Assembly (NCBI GenBank): GCA_012861695.1
Contig: JAAOOA010000353.1
Coordinates: forward strand, 248,001 to 312,000
Direction of reading: 5' to 3'
DNA length: 64,000 nucleotides
From: Trematomus loennbergii
Taxonomy: Eukaryota > Chordata > Actinopteri > Perciformes > Nototheniidae
This document shows positions 1 through 11,700 of this stretch, in pieces. How positions within the stretch are numbered: the first letter of the stretch is position 1; each line of letters starts with the position of its first letter. Position numbers and translations under genes: made by a program. The notes under the pieces were generated by a model. The model saw nothing but the letters and a program-made list of their open reading frames with translations. It was not told the origin of the DNA and did not search any database.

Positions 1-175
1 ATTCGCTCCGGCTGGCCGTCAGCCTCTTCTGTTGGTTGTAACACTTCTGCTTGGTTAATGCGCTGCGACGTTTCCTCATTTGAAGAGGGACGGGACACAT
101 CATCAGGGGTCCGCATTGTCCCGGTTATGCAGACCCGGCCCCGTTTCCCTGGTTAGCTGTGCTGCGAGGACAATC

Positions 176-1111
176 TCAAACCAGATGGCCAGGCTGTCCA
201 CACCCCCAGCAGATCCTCTGGCGGGGTCTCTGAGACTGCTCCTCTCTCAGCGTGGTGGCACGCACAAGCTGTGTACATTTTTCCACCCAGGCCGGCTCTG
301 CTGTATTCAGCTCAATACCACATGCGGCGCTCACCTTCGGTGTGTGGTCATCCGCACTCCATGAAGCAGTACATAGCATCTCTCTCTCTGTGGCTAGCTC
401 CAAAGCCTCCTGTAGAGACTTGGGGTGGGCGAGCAAAGTCTGTGTACGCAGGTCGGCTGGTAGTAGGCCCTGGAGGAAGTAGTCCCGGGCTAACTCACTC
501 TGGATAACAGGAGGCATGTGAGCATAGGTGCGGTGAACCAGCCCCTCAATGTCGTTGGCGAGCCCCCTCAGCGGCTCCCCAGGCCGACGCTTGCGGCTAC
601 ACAGTTCAGAGCGGAGCAGGCTAGCTGCAGAGTATAGTCCAAAGCGCCTCTTTAAAGCTCCCACCAAAGCATCATAGTCACTCCTATCATCAGGGTTAGG
701 TAGCAGCAGGCTGGTTAAAGCATCCCCAGTAAGGCACATTGCGAGCTGGAGGGCCTTTTCTTCAGCAGACCACCTGCCAGCCTTGGCTAGCAATTCAAAT
801 TGTGCCTGGAATGCTTCCCAGTTAGCTTTACCATCATCCCTGGGGGTTTTCATAGATGAGGGGAGGGCTTCTCTGTGCTGCTCAGTGTGTTTCCTTGTGC
901 CTGCCCTCTTTGTCTCTGTTTTCCCACGTGTGGCGTCTCTATCAGGGGAGTAGCCGGAGCGGTTGAAGCCAGCCTCAGCGGCCATTCTCATGGTAATTTC
1001 TCTCACCCACTCTCTGTGGCTGTCCGTTCCCCGACCCTCAGCGGCGCCGAAGTGTTGCCCCTCGTCAGCTTCCTCCTCCCGTTTAATTTTAGAGTAGTCC
1101 CACAGCGTCAT
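176..1111 (-). pseudogene. Gypsy-type gag (capsid plus zinc knuckle), broken
   Basis: An open frame of 311 residues reads on the minus strand. Residues about 90-230 look like a gypsy/retrotransposon capsid (a 'DGKANWEAF..QFELLA' start, then 'LALTGDAL'-like and 'RDYFLQGL'-like helices). A CCHC-type knuckle begins near the end (CWGCGQPGH). The frame stops with TGA three codons after the histidine region, just before the expected last cysteine, which is visible as TGT directly after the stop. The capsid is therefore complete but the knuckle is cut by a nonsense change. Known role of the family: forms the particle that packages element RNA. The protease expected downstream on this strand (positions 1-175) is not readable. 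The upstream side carries a primer-site-like sequence and an LTR stub, so this is the true 5' end of a minus-strand element. The start at 1111 is the first Met; an internal Met before the capsid is also possible. Confidence 0.8.
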
Positions 1112-1200
1112 GTTCTCACCGAGATGGAAACTGTAGGCTGTATGGCAGCAATCACTGTAGCACGCCGCTAGTTAGCTGCCGTTAATCCGGAGTTGAACTT

Positions 1201-1253
1201 TTATTTCTGACACCAAATGTATCAAACATCAACATTATAACCAGTCCGTTACA
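1201..1253 (-). repeat. Gypsy LTR stub and adjacent primer-binding-like site
   Basis: On the minus strand, TGTAACGGACTGG starts at 1253 and GATACA ends at 1218, giving a 36-bp TG..CA segment. It is followed directly by TGGTGTCAGAAAT (1215 downward), which looks like a gypsy primer-binding region. The same TGTAACGGACTGG start opens the LTR at 4,354 on the plus strand. The stub therefore appears to be an LTR with most of its interior deleted. It sits exactly between minus-strand gag and plus-strand integrase. Confidence 0.55.
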
Positions 1254-1258
1254 CTTTC

Positions 1259-1590
1259 CTTGGCAGGTGGTGGTGCCGAGGACCCTGCGGGAGACGGTAC
1301 TTTGGTCAGTGCATGGAACTCCAGGATCTGGTCACTTTGGGGTCTCTAAGACTCTCCACCGCCTGCGACAGAGATTCTACTGGGGCCAACACAGACGAGA
1401 TGTGGAAGATTACTGTCGCCGCTGCGACAGCTGCACTGCACGTAAGGGCCCTACCGACAGATCTCATGCCCAACTCCAGCAGTTTCCTGTAGGGTGCACA
1501 ATGGAGAGGATCGGGATCGACATTCTTGGGCCGTTTCCCTGCACAGAAAAGGGAACTGCTACATCCTCACAGCCATGGACTACTTAATTT
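1259..1590 (+). pseudogene. Gypsy integrase, zinc-binding and first catalytic part
   Basis: The open frame 1,267-1,587 carries the integrase HHCC zinc-binding module (HGTPGSGHFG.. followed by CRRCDSC). It continues into the catalytic core, where the first acidic residue is visible in 'ERIGIDILGPFP'. A single-base deletion near 1,545 shifts the frame just before the conserved 'LTAMDY' stretch, which is readable in the next frame. The sequence then stops at the insertion of a MITE (1,592-3,343) and resumes at 3,347. The family function is joining element cDNA to chromosomal DNA. This copy is inactive because of the frameshift and the insertion. No RT or RNase H lies upstream; the preceding bases belong to an opposite-strand element. 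Confidence 0.8.
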
Positions 1591-1835
1591 ATGGCACATT
1601 TCAACCGCAGGCCTCGCTCGACTTAGTACGGTTTTGTTAGGCCTTGTTAGGCCCAGCTCACTTGAATGCTGTTCTTCCATTACAGTTTAGGAACTGGGGT
1701 AGTATCTATAGTAACGCAATGTAGGCGGAGCCGTGACGTCATCTTCAATGAGCACCCCAGAAAAACAACATCAGCCGTTAGCTGTTAGCACTCAAGCTCA
1801 CAGCTCCTCATATCTGTTCAGAAACTAGAACAAAC

Positions 1836-2878
1836 TAGGGATGGGAACGATTAATCGAATATTCGAATTTATTCAGGTATTCGAATAATATCAGGTATTG
1901 AATTTTTAATTTTTTTTTTGGGAGGGATGCCTAAGTTGATTACATATTATCAAATTGAATAATTCAATGTATACGACAGTGCCATAGCTAAATGTGTTAG
2001 GTGACGTCTAAAGGCCGAGTTTTGCTCCGCTCACCGGTCCCTCACAGCGGGCAGAGCTGCAGGTGCTGATCTCTCTCTCTCTCTCGCGTCCGGTACTTCA
2101 CTCGCGTTTATGTCCAAATCCATCAGATCTAGCTAGTTCTAGCTAATGATATGGCTGCTGCCCCTGCCTACACGCAAATCACGCAGACTCAAACCTCATC
2201 TTATGCCCAAATGCAGCGCAAATGCGCTCCGCAGCCGTTGCAAGGTTCCGGCGCTAACAGTTCATGAGCGTGCTCCCCCGCCCCCTGTCAACACTCGCGA
2301 CACATGAGTGTTGACAGCCTAAACAACAATAAGCACTGCTTGGCAACCGTGTGTGGCGGCAAAGTACATAGACATTTTGACAGGAGAGATTTAGTTTTGC
2401 ATGTATTCAACATATTTTACCAGTCATAGTCCGGTAATTATTTACACTCTAAGAAGAGTCCTACACAACAGACATGGCGTCAAAAAGGAGTAATGTGGAA
2501 ATATTTCGACCAGGTTAGTGAGTGCGGTGTAGAGTGCAAACTATGCCAAATTAAACTTATATATATATACATACTATACCTTGCTATACCCGCAACCTCC
2601 GTTCCAGCTGAGAGGGTCTTCTCTACAGCTGGCCTGATTGTGAATCGCCTCCGCACATGAAAGCTGTAGGCCTATAGCTGTCAAACTGTGATCACCAGTT
2701 CAATACATTTGACAAATTCGACTTGGTTTCTATACTTATTTGAACATGTATTTATTTATTTCCAAAAGTTATTGAAAGAAATTTTTTTTTTTTTTTATAG
2801 GATATGTACATTTCGGTTAACCGTTTTTTGGGGGGTCGAATATTCGAATATACATTTGCTTTCAAATTCCCATCCCTA
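1836..2878. mobile_element. hAT element, internally deleted, inside MITE copy A
   Basis: Terminal repeats TAGGGATGGGAA (start) and TTCCCATCCCTA (end) are extended by repeated TCGAATATTCGAAT blocks. The flanks GAACAAAC (1828-1835) and GTACAAAC (2879-2886) form an 8-bp TSD with one mismatch, as expected of hAT. Inside are an N-terminal zinc-finger-like remnant (2,474-2,555, with VECKLCQ) and the conserved C-terminal hAT motif (2,592-2,660). Most of the transposase is missing, so the element is non-autonomous. Confidence 0.8.
2592..2660 (+). pseudogene. hAT transposase C-terminal dimerisation motif remnant
   Basis: Twenty-two codons followed by TGA encode the hallmark of the hAT C-terminal region (VPAERVFSTAG followed by VNRLR). 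In full transposases this part helps dimerisation and closes the catalytic domain. Here it stands alone. It is too short to function and serves only as a family marker for the surrounding element. Confidence 0.75.
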
Positions 2879-3346
2879 GTACAAACCACAGACTGTCTGT
2901 GTCATGGCGAGTACAGTCGCTGGTTTATTTATGTCTGTATAGGCCGTTGTTGTGAGTGTGGACGGTCGGAGCATATATTGCGTTAGCTCAGCCGATCTCC
3001 ATTTAGACAACGCCTGCCGTCTGTCTGCAGACTTGTCAAAGCAATAATTCATGGTTTTTACTAACCGGTATCAGTATGTTGTTACTTCGGCATCATTTTG
3101 AAACGTGTATTACAATTCAATCACGGTCAAATATGTTCATCTTGTTGTAGTTGTAGCCCCCTTGCCAGCGATTCTCTCTCTAGTTTAGCAAACTCAGCCC
3201 GACTCAGCCCTGTTTGTTGGCCCCGATAGAACCACAATTTTGTCGGGCCAGAAAAAAGGTGAAAAAGTAGCCCCGGGCCGGAACTAGGCATAGTGGAAAC
3301 GGGCCTGGCACGACACGGCACGCTTAAACCGCGATCCGCGCCATAA

Positions 3347-4080
3347 GTGGCCTGAGGCATACAGCCTACCAGATCAAGAGGCAGAAACTATTGTGGACGC
3401 TTTGGTGGAGGGAATGTTTAGCAGATTCCGGGTGCCTGAAGTCATACACACAGACCAGGGCCGGAACTTTGAGTCCCGAGTGTTTAAGGCTATGTGCGAA
3501 AAACTGGGATCCTATAAGACCCGCACCACACCCCTTCACCCACAGAGCGACGGCCTCGTGGAAAGGTTCAACCGCACACTGGCTCAACAGCTTGCCATAG
3601 TGACGGCGAAACACCAAAGAGACTGGGACGCCCATGTCCCCCTAGTGCTGATGGCGTACCGGTCTGCGACCCAAGATTCCACTTCCTGCTCCCCTGCCCT
3701 CCTCATGTTAGGAAGGGAGATGCGCACGCCAGGCGAGATGATGATGGGCTTGCCCCCCGACGCTCCTGTGGACCCCCCAGGGTTCAAATATGCCAGGAAA
3801 CTCCAGGAACGGTTGCAGTCTGCTCACGACTTTGCCAGGCGCCTGCTACAGAGTGCAGGGGCGAGGCAGAAGAGGAACTACGACGTGCATGCTAGAGGAC
3901 GGCATTTCAGTGCAAGCGAGTTGGTCTGGGTGTATAACCCACAGAGGAAGAAGGGCAGATGCCCAAAGCTGGACAGCAACTGGGAAGGGCCCTGCAGGGT
4001 TCTGGAGAGACTGAGTGAGGTTGTCTACAGGGTCCAACTGTAGAGGAGAGGGAGAATAGTTGCTCTTCACCGGGACAGGT
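3347..4080 (+). pseudogene. Gypsy integrase, second catalytic part and C-terminus
   Basis: The sequence resumes the integrase broken at 1,590 ('WPEAY.LPDQEAETIVDALV'). The open part runs 3,393-4,043. The second catalytic aspartate is in HTDQGRNFES and the catalytic glutamate in SDGLVERFNRTL. A basic C-terminal segment follows and includes 'ELVWVYNP..RKKGRCPKL..WEGP', typical of gypsy integrase tails. A TAG stop falls inside the tail (4,041-4,043). Similar tail sequence (HRDRLAPYRG) continues beyond it, so this stop is probably a mutation. Together with the 1,259-1,590 part this makes a nearly full integrase, disabled by a frameshift, a MITE insertion and the stop. Confidence 0.82.
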
Positions 4081-4337
4081 TGGCACCCTATCGGGGTACA
4101 GCGACACCACTAGGATCAGTTGGTGAGACACAGGGGGCTAGGGACACTGTTCTTTCTTCTTCCCAACCCCCCTCTCACGACCCGGGGACCTTGCCTGGTT
4201 CCCCACAACCTGGACTTTTTTTCCCTTGCCCTACTCTGAGCCCCACGGTGGGCCTGTCTCCCCCTGCCGCAGACCAGGCAGGGCCGCAGAGAAACCGCAG
4301 ACCCCCTAACCACCTGAGAGACTTTGTTTATTCCCTT

Positions 4338-4353
4338 GAGGAGGGGGAAAGTG
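4338..4353 (+). promoter_or_regulatory. Gypsy polypurine tract
   Basis: A purine run (GAGGAGGGGGAAAG) lies directly before the LTR start TGTAACGG at 4,354. This is the position where plus-strand DNA synthesis is primed in LTR retroelements. Confidence 0.65.
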
Positions 4354-4702
4354 TAACGGACTGGTTATAATGTTGATGTTTGATGTGTTTGTTGTTCAGA
4401 GTTTGTTTGCATTTTACAGAGTGTCAGTGAACGTGCCACTGTTTTGATGGACGGTTCTTGTGACCTGTAGCTGTGGGTTTGGGTGGGAGAGTGTTGTCTG
4501 GTTGGTTGGGGCTGGAAGAGGGAGGTTCCTGGAGGGAGAGACGCGGGAAGCTAGGGAAGAGCTAGCAGGATATGTGACGGAGAGTGAGAATACGAGAGGG
4601 TTAGTGGATTGTTTTGGCGTGGTTATGGCCAACAGTAACCTGTGATCTGTATAATAAACTCCCGGATAAAGGACAAACCAAGCCTCCCTGTGTTCCTGCC
4701 TG
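4354..4702 (+). repeat. Gypsy 3' LTR
   Basis: The LTR begins TGTAACGGACTGG, the same start as the stub at 1,253 on the other strand. An ATAATAAA-type poly(A) signal lies near 4,650. The right edge is uncertain; I place it near a CTGCA at about 4,702. DIRS gag sequence in the opposite orientation is readable from about 4,712. Confidence 0.6.
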
Positions 4703-4711
4703 CACCTGGCA

Positions 4712-5580
4712 TCAGGCCTTAGAGCCTCATCAGGAGCCAGAATCAGGGAGGCGATGGTGGGCTCAATGGGTGGCATGCGACCCAGCCCCACCCTCGCCGG
4801 ATCCTGCATGGCAGCCAAGGTCCGGGCATCAGAGCCAGAGTGGGAGAGGGCCTTGGTGTCTCTCCAGCATGCATGGAGCTCCCTCAGGTATCCTCTGAAG
4901 GAGGAACAGTGAGGGGGACAGTGGCAGGGCTACGCCTGAAGAAGGCGCTAGCCTGAGCCGGGTCGGCCTGCGGAACCGGAAGCTGTAAGCGTGCCAGGGC
5001 CGCACGAATAATGGCCGCCATGGAGGCGTCCTCGCCCTGCAGAGAACCCTGAGCAGAGGAGTAGGAAGCCTCCTCGGGAGTGAGCGGGGCCTCGTCCTCC
5101 ACCTCTTGAAGAGGTTAGCCAAGCCGCTAGTGACATGACATCATCATGTGAAGGTGCGACAACCGAAGGAGGGGCGGGTGGCAAGCTAGTAGCCCCTATA
5201 CCGGCCCCTGGCTGAAAGGCCAAGAGGAGCGTCTTCATCATGCCCATGTCGGCAGCTAATTGATCCACCTTAGAGGACAGCCTGTTTCTAGACCTCCTAT
5301 TGGGGGGTGACCCCATAGCCGTCGTTCCCTCGCGTCGCCAGGAACGGCTAAACTGCACTGGAGGAAGATGTGACAAGGAGAGGTGTCCGTTGGCTGCCGC
5401 CAAACGCTCCACCTCTACAACTCTAGCTACTCTGAGCGCCCGAGGCATACAGCCACAGTTCATGCAGGCATTCTGCGTGAGACCCTCCCTCAAATCCTCG
5501 AGGCCAAGGCAAGAGGGGCAGCGGTCATGGCCGTCCTCGGGCTCAAGAGGAGCTATACAGGCGCTACATGAATGAGCCAT
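4712..5580 (-). pseudogene. DIRS-type ORF1 (gag-like), frameshifted
   Basis: The start Met at 5,580 opens MAHSCSACIAPLEPED, followed by CPSCLG and an 'ACMNCGCMPRAL' block. This is the cysteine-rich N-terminus seen in ORF1 of fish DIRS elements. Three frames must be read in turn: 5,580 to about 5,130, then 5,102-4,884 (an 'EDEAPLTPEEASYSS' region), then about 4,880-4,712, ending in 'GLGRMPPIEPTIASLI'. At least two indels therefore break the gene. The C-terminal end is cut where the gypsy LTR abuts. The role is inferred from the family as the particle or nucleocapsid protein of a tyrosine-recombinase retrotransposon. The 15-17 kb DIRS fragment is a different copy, because gene order on the minus strand does not fit one element. 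Confidence 0.75.
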
Positions 5581-5587
5581 TATGTAG

Positions 5588-6063
5588 GTGGCCAGATGCA
5601 AGGCAACCGGGAGTGGGTGCGAGGACACAGCCTTCACCAGCTACCTGCTGAACGGGAAGAGTAGAGCAATGCTCCTACTCGCCGAACACGACAAGGGATG
5701 TAAATGTCCTACACCCAAGTTACCAGCAAAGGGAGCGGGGGCGAAAACACTGCCTTCACTGGTTGGGATAATAACAAAGTTAAACGTAAACACAGGCTAA
5801 AACCAGAAACTGGCCTCTAAAGAAAAAACAGCACGGACAATCCCGGCTTAATCCAGCGTCAGCCAAGTGGCTGCGCGACAGGACAGTTAGGCCGAGCCAC
5901 GCTACTGCTAACTAGTAAACCGAGGAAACAGAGCTAAACTGTCAACTCAAAAATGCTAATAATAGCTCGGCACGACGCCACGGTCAGAAACAGTACAAAA
6001 TAGCACAGCAAGTGCAACTCCTGGGAGAGGGAGCGGAAACGCTGCCGTCACCAAGAAAATAGT
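5588..6063. repeat. DIRS upstream region with degenerate tandem repeats
   Basis: This is non-coding sequence just upstream of the DIRS gag start. It carries repeated blocks such as 'GAAAACACTGCCTTCACTGG', 'GAGGACACAGCCTTCACCAG' and 'GGAAACGCTGCCGTCACCAA'. A segment at 5,840-6,030 is repeated in broken form at 7,805-7,868 joined to 12,968-13,140. That join identifies the two insertions that split the array. Confidence 0.6.
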
Positions 6064-6067
6064 TTAA

Positions 6068-7800
6068 AGGAAACCTATCATGCTATATTTAAATGAAATA
6101 TTGTAGGGCCATACCTATATAAGGTATATTGATACGTTTCTGTTTTCGAAATACCAAAGATCATGCATTTTTGCCATGCCTCATTTCGCTCTATGTGTTG
6201 TTTGCTGTCTACGGGTCTGATTTTGTGAGCTGCAGCTGACCACGCCCCCTGCAGGAGAGGGGAGCCGCTCTGATCAGCTGCTGGGCTGTCAGAAGAGGGG
6301 GAGAAGAAGAGATCTCCGTCCTCCGTGTTATTATAGGCCTATAGAGTCGTTATTCATTTGTTTTAAAGCTCAATAAATAACAAAGAAGACCTTTGACCGG
6401 CACTTTTCTAATTTTGTCCGGAAGATTTAAACTTTAATGGACATCTTGACCGGCGAAAGAAACTGAAACTGAAACTCTGCCGCACGGTCCCCTCGTTCCT
6501 TGGAAGAGGCGGAGAGGTGGGTGTTCGTCATCTGCTGGTGGACTAACCGGAGAGAATTACAGTGCTTGCCTCGACGGGGAGGGATTGCATTGAATTAAAG
6601 CAGCAGAAGGAGCAAACGCTTGCCTCGGGGAGGGAGAAAGAAAGCCACAGCGGAGAATAAACAGAAGGGTAACCATGGTAACCAAGTCTTCTTCGCTGCT
6701 TTTGTGGCAGATTACAGCGCCACTTATGGCGCAGTTCCACTACAGCGCGGAGCTCGCTTTAAGCGTGCCGTGTCGTGCCGTGCACGTTTTTGGTTGCGCT
6801 TCCACTAGGCCTAGTTCCGGCCCGGCCCGGGCCACTTTTTCACGTCTTTTCTGGCCCGATAAAATTGTGGTTCTATCGAGGCCAACAAACAGGGCTGAGT
6901 CGGGCTGAGTATGCTAAACTAGAGAGAGGAGCGCTGCAAGGGGGCTACAACTACAACAAGATGGACATATTTGACCGTGATTTAATTGTAATACACGTTT
7001 CAAAATGATGCCGAAGTAACAACATACTGATACCGGTTAGTAAAAACCATGAATTAATGCTTTGTCAAGTCTGCAGACAGACGGCAGGCGAAAAACCTTT
7101 TAAAATGCGTGTTTTTCTAGGTGGAGATTGGCTAAGCTAACGCAGTATATGCTCCGACCGTCCACACTCACAACAACGGCCTATACAGACATAAATAAAG
7201 CAGCGACTGTATTCACCATGACACAGGCAGTCTGTGGTGTGTACTTGTTTAACTTTTGTCGAGTTTCTGAACATATATAAGGAGCTGTGAGCTCTGAGTG
7301 CTAACAGCTAACGGCTGTGTTGTGTTTCTGGAGTTCTCACTGAAGATGACGTCACGGCTCCGCCTACACTGCGTTACTATAGTAACTACCCCAGTTCCTA
7401 AACTGTAATGGAAGCGAAGCATGAAGTGAGTCGGCCCTGTTAAGGCCGAGCCGTACCGAGCGTGGTCGAGGCCGACCGTGTAGTGGAACTGCGGCATTAC
7501 AGGCCTGGCATATGTACTACAGCGTCTCCAGCACTTTCGAACGGCAATGGCCGTGGCTGTCTCCTCCTGATTGGTGGATTGGCCCAATAGCCGTAGCGCC
7601 ACCGTCCTGACGTCAGGACAGTGTTCAAATCTGTATCAGTTTTTATCAGATCCGTTGCAGCCCTTTTTTTAGAGATTTGGGTATGGAGGAAAATAGAGAG
7701 GGTTGTGTTTTCTGACACTTGGTGAGTTCCCTGGAACACCGGGGACACATATTCATGTATAAAAGACGTGCAAAAGTGCATTTTGCATGATAGGTCCCCT
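6068..7800. mobile_element. TTAA-flanked DNA element
   Basis: Terminal repeats are AGGAAACCTATCATGC (start) and GCATGATAGGTCCCCT (end), with TTAA on both sides (6064-6067 and 7801-7804). TTAA duplication is typical of piggyBac and Kolobok; the termini do not decide between them. The element splits DIRS upstream repeats. It contains MITE copy B and no recognisable transposase. Confidence 0.72.
6727..7496. mobile_element. Harbinger-like MITE, copy B (complete, 770 bp)
   Basis: Ends are TGGCGCAGTTCCAC and GTGGAACTGCGGCA. TTA flanks both sides (6724-6726 and 7497-7499). It lies in opposite orientation to copies A and C and is the only uninterrupted copy in the window, so it serves as the reference for the others. 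Confidence 0.78.
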
Positions 7801-8076
7801 TTAAGCAAAATAGCAAACAAGATAGCACGCGTAATCCCGGTTTATTCCGGCGTCAACCAAGTGGCTGCTGTTAGTAATTCTTGAACCCTGAGAGCAGGAC
7901 AGACTGAAAAGAGTCAAGGGAAGCCTACAGATGTAGCAGCTTATTTAGGACAGTTTGAAATGCGAGGGTCGTGGTCGGCCCGGCCCGTGAAAGGCCAGTG
8001 ATGAAGAGCCTGCCCCCAGTCAGCTGCAGCCTGGGCTACTGCAGAATGGTCAAGAGAAACTGAACTATGTTACTCA

Positions 8077-8718
8077 TTGACCGATTTCATAGAGACTATG
8101 AGTCGTATTTTTGACCACTCATCGCCTGCTACAGAGGCCAGCAGAAAACTTTTTCATATACGCCAGCTCAACCGCCAGGTGGTTGATTACGCCATCGAGT
8201 TTCGCACAGCAGCAGCGGACAGCGGATGGAATGTTCCGGCTCTTCGTGACGCCTTCATGACGGGACTTTCGGAACCGATAAAAGACCAGCTGGCTCCACT
8301 GGAGACACCCCGGGATCTGGAATCTCTCATCGCCGTGGCCATCCGGATCGATAACCGTCTTCGGGAAAGAGAGAGGGAGCGTCGACGCAACCGAGACGTT
8401 ATTCCCAGCTCCCAGAATGCATCTTGGTGGGTCGCGCCGCCAGCCGAGGATGTCCAGCCCATGTTACCACACCGTCAGAGGATTACACTTCCGAATGGCT
8501 CCGGGGAACCCATGCAGCTGGGAAGAACCAGGCTTTCTCTGGAGGAGAGGCAGCGCCGTCTACGGGAGGGTTGTTGTTTCTACTGCGGCCAGTCGGATCA
8601 TCAACTCGCTTCATGCCCGGGAAAAGATCGTGCTCACCAGTCAAAGGAGGGCGCTGGTGAGCAAGTTTCCCGCAGACTTTCCTCCTCGACCTGTTACGCA
8701 GGTAAACATTTGTATTAA
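8077..8718 (+). CDS. Gypsy gag, C-terminal part with zinc knuckle
   Basis: The 213-residue frame covers the capsid C-terminal half ('[18 protein letters not shown]', '[14 protein letters not shown]', then '[13 protein letters not shown]') and one CCHC knuckle at about residues 167-180 ([15 protein letters not shown]). The N-terminal capsid is lost with the element's 5' end, so the Met at 8,077 is internal rather than a true start. The frame overlaps pol, which is read one base further on (+1 relative). Sequence after the knuckle drifts into non-gag-like residues from about 8,650. This suggests either a one-base indel in a former single gag-pol ORF or a programmed shift. Confidence 0.75.
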   Translation: MTDFIETMSRIFDHSSPATEASRKLFHIRQLNRQVVDYAIEFRTAAADSGWNVPALRDAFMTGLSEPIKDQLAPLETPRDLESLIAVAIRIDNRLRERERERRRNRDVIPSSQNASWWVAPPAEDVQPMLPHRQRITLPNGSGEPMQLGRTRLSLEERQRRLREGCCFYCGQSDHQLASCPGKDRAHQSKEGAGEQVSRRLSSSTCYAGKHLY

Positions 8719-11700
8719 CAATCAAACCATTGACCAGGGTGTGTTAATAGACTCAGGGGCTGACGAAAGTCTTATGGACTGGGGCGTAGTAAATCAGCTA
8801 GAAATAAAGACTGTTCCGCTATCTCATCCTATTAATGCCAGTGCCTTAGACGGCCGCTTGTTGTTCACAGTTACCCATTGCACTGAGCCCATTCAGATTA
8901 CTGTGAATAAGGACCATACCGAGAGCATGCAATTCCATATTTTTGAGTCGGCTCAGCACCCGATTATATTGGGGTTTCCATGGCTAAAGATCCACAATCC
9001 TCACATTGACTGGCGTTCAGGGAAAATTAAAGAATGGGGAGAGGATTGTATGGGCAGGTGTAAACTTTCACAACCTGTTAATGCACCAACAGACTCTCGT
9101 AAAATCATTATAGATCACCCCGACTATCCTGATCTACAGAAGGTACCTTCCTGTTACCATGATTTAAAGGAAGCCTTTAACAAATCCAAAGCCATGTCGC
9201 TACCTCCTCACCGAGATTTTGACTGTCCCATTGATCTCTTACCGGGAGCCCCCATTCCCAAGGGGAAACTTTATTCGATTTCGAGACCTGAGAGAGCAGC
9301 AATGGACGAATACATTTCCTCTTCACTCAAATCAGGAATTATCCGTCCTTCATCTTCTCCAGCCGGAGCGGGATTTTTCTTTGTGGGAAAGAAAGACGGG
9401 TCTCTGAGACCTTGCATAGACTACAGTCCACTAAATGACATTACGGTGAAGAACCGCTATCCTCTGCCACTCATGACATCTGCCTTTGAACTACTTCAAA
9501 CTGCCAAAATATTCACCAAGTTAGATTTAAGAAATGCATATCACTTGGTTAGAATAAGAAAAGGGGATGAGTGGAAGACAGGATTCAACACTCAGAGTGG
9601 TCACTATGAGTATCTAGTAATGCCTTTTGGACTATGCAATGCACCGGCTGTGTTTCAAGCTCTTGTGAATGAGGTTTTACGGGAATTTTTGAATATTTCA
9701 GTGTTTGTGTATCTGGATGATATTCTGATTTTCTCCCCAGACGCTAAGTCTCATGTTAACCATGTCCGTCAGGTTTTGCAGAAACTGCTAGAGAATCAGT
9801 TATATGTCAAGGCAGAGAAGTGTGAGTTCCACACAAAAGAGGTATCCTTCTTAGGATACATAATCTCACCTAATCATATGCAAATGGATCCTGCTAAAAT
9901 CAGTGCAGTATCCCAGTGGCCTACACCAGACTCCAGGAAGAAGGTCCAACAGTTTCTAGGGTTTGCTAACTTCTATAGGAAGTTTATTAGGAATTTCAGT
10001 TCTGTTGCTGCCCCTCTACATGTTCTGACTTCTCCTAAGGTTCCTTTCAAGTGGACTCCCCAGGCGGACTTCGCTTTCCAACGTCTCAGAGAGAGATTCA
10101 CATCAGCCCCCATACTCACCATTCCAGATCCCCAGCGCCAGTTTATGGTCGAGGTTGATGCTTCCAATGAGGGAATTGGAGGAGTACTGTCTCAACGTTC
10201 TGCAGAAGACAACAAGATGCATCCATGTGCTTACCTGTCGCGGAAACTGACAACGGCAGAGCGGAATTACGACGTGGGGAACAAGGAACTGTTAGCTGTA
10301 AAAGCTGCCCTCGAGGAATGGAGACACTGGTTAGAGGGTGCAGAGCAGCCGTTTTTAGTCTGGACAGATCACAAGAATCTGGAATATATAAGAAAGGCTA
10401 AGCGTCTCAACTCCCGTCAGGCCAGGTGGACACTATTCTTTAGTAGGTTCAATTTCACCCTCTCTTTTCGTCCCGGGTCTCAGAATCAAAAACCCGATGC
10501 TTTGTCTCGTCTTTATGATCCAGAACCACTTGCGGTAGAGCCCAAGACCATCCTTCCACTTAACCGTGTGATCGGAGCCTTTTCCTGGCAAGTGGAGTCG
10601 GACGTAAAAAAGGCGAATGTCAAGAATCCAGCACCTAGCGAGTGTCCCAACAATCTGCTGTTTGTTCCTGAGGCTCTTCACTCCAAGGTCATCCACTGGG
10701 CTCACTCATCTGTGCTTTCGTGCCATCCGGGGGTAACAAGGACAATGTTCAGGATACAACAACGTTTCTGGTGGCCAGCCATGAAGAAAGATGTGGCAGA
10801 GTACGTAGCGGCTTGTCCGGTGTGTGCGTGTAATAAGACCTCATCACAAGTCAAGATGGGCTTGCTCCAGCCCCTGCCGATTCCCCAACGTCCTTGGTCA
10901 CACATTTCAATGGATTTTGTGACAGGATTTCCTTCATCCAGAGGCAAGACTACGGTCTTAACAGTGGTGGATCGATTTTCAAAGATGGCTCACTTCATCC
11001 CATTGACCAAGCTTCCCTCTGCCAAAGTCACCGCAGAGGTCATGATGAATCACATATTCAGGATCCATGGATTCCCTGATGACATTGTTTCCGACAGGGG
11101 TCCACAATTCATTTCCGTTTTCTGGAAGGAGTTTTGTCGACTCATAGGTGCCACCGTCAGCTTGTCATCAGGATATCATCCTCAGTCAAATGGACAGTCG
11201 GAGCGTCTGAACCAGGAACTAGAGACTACGCTACGTTGTCTCGTCTCCCGGAAAACAGACTACTGGAGTGACCACCTCACATGGGTCGAGTTTGCCCACA
11301 ATACTCTTCCTACGGCAGCCACAGGTGTCTCTCCATTCCATTGTGTCAATGGTTTCCAGCCTCCATTTTTCCCTAACAACGAGGAAGAGGTGAGGGTTCC
11401 ATCGGCTCATGCCATGATCAGACGTTGTCGACGAGTTTGGGCTGGTGCTCGCCAGGCTCTTCTCCGAAGTTCAGCTCGGATGAAGGCTGTTGCAGACGTC
11501 CATCGCAGGGTCGCTCCCTCCTACAGACCAGGCCAAAATGTTTGGCTTTCCACTAAGGACTTACCACTCCATGTCGCCTCAAGGAAACTGGCTCCGAGAT
11601 TTGTGGGTCCTTTCCCGGTGTCCAGAGTCATCAACCCGGTGTCTGTACGCTTGCAACTCCCCAGAACTATGAGAGTACATCCGACGTTTCACGTCAGTAA

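Larger units (their letters stand above)
1592..3343. mobile_element. Harbinger-like MITE, copy A (split by a hAT)
   Basis: The ends read TGGCACATTTCAACC at the left and a GCGCCA end at the right. The sequence matches copies at 6,727-7,496 and 34,652-40,893 over its whole length. Removing the nested hAT leaves about 700 bp. It interrupts a gypsy integrase, and TAA follows the right end. Flanks of the other copies show TWA-type target sites, which is why I assign it to PIF/Harbinger. No coding sequence is seen. Confidence 0.7.

Noticed and set aside
8187..10947. Minus-strand and alternate-frame ORFs over the gypsy pol
   Set aside because: They are shadows of gag-pol with no motifs of their own.
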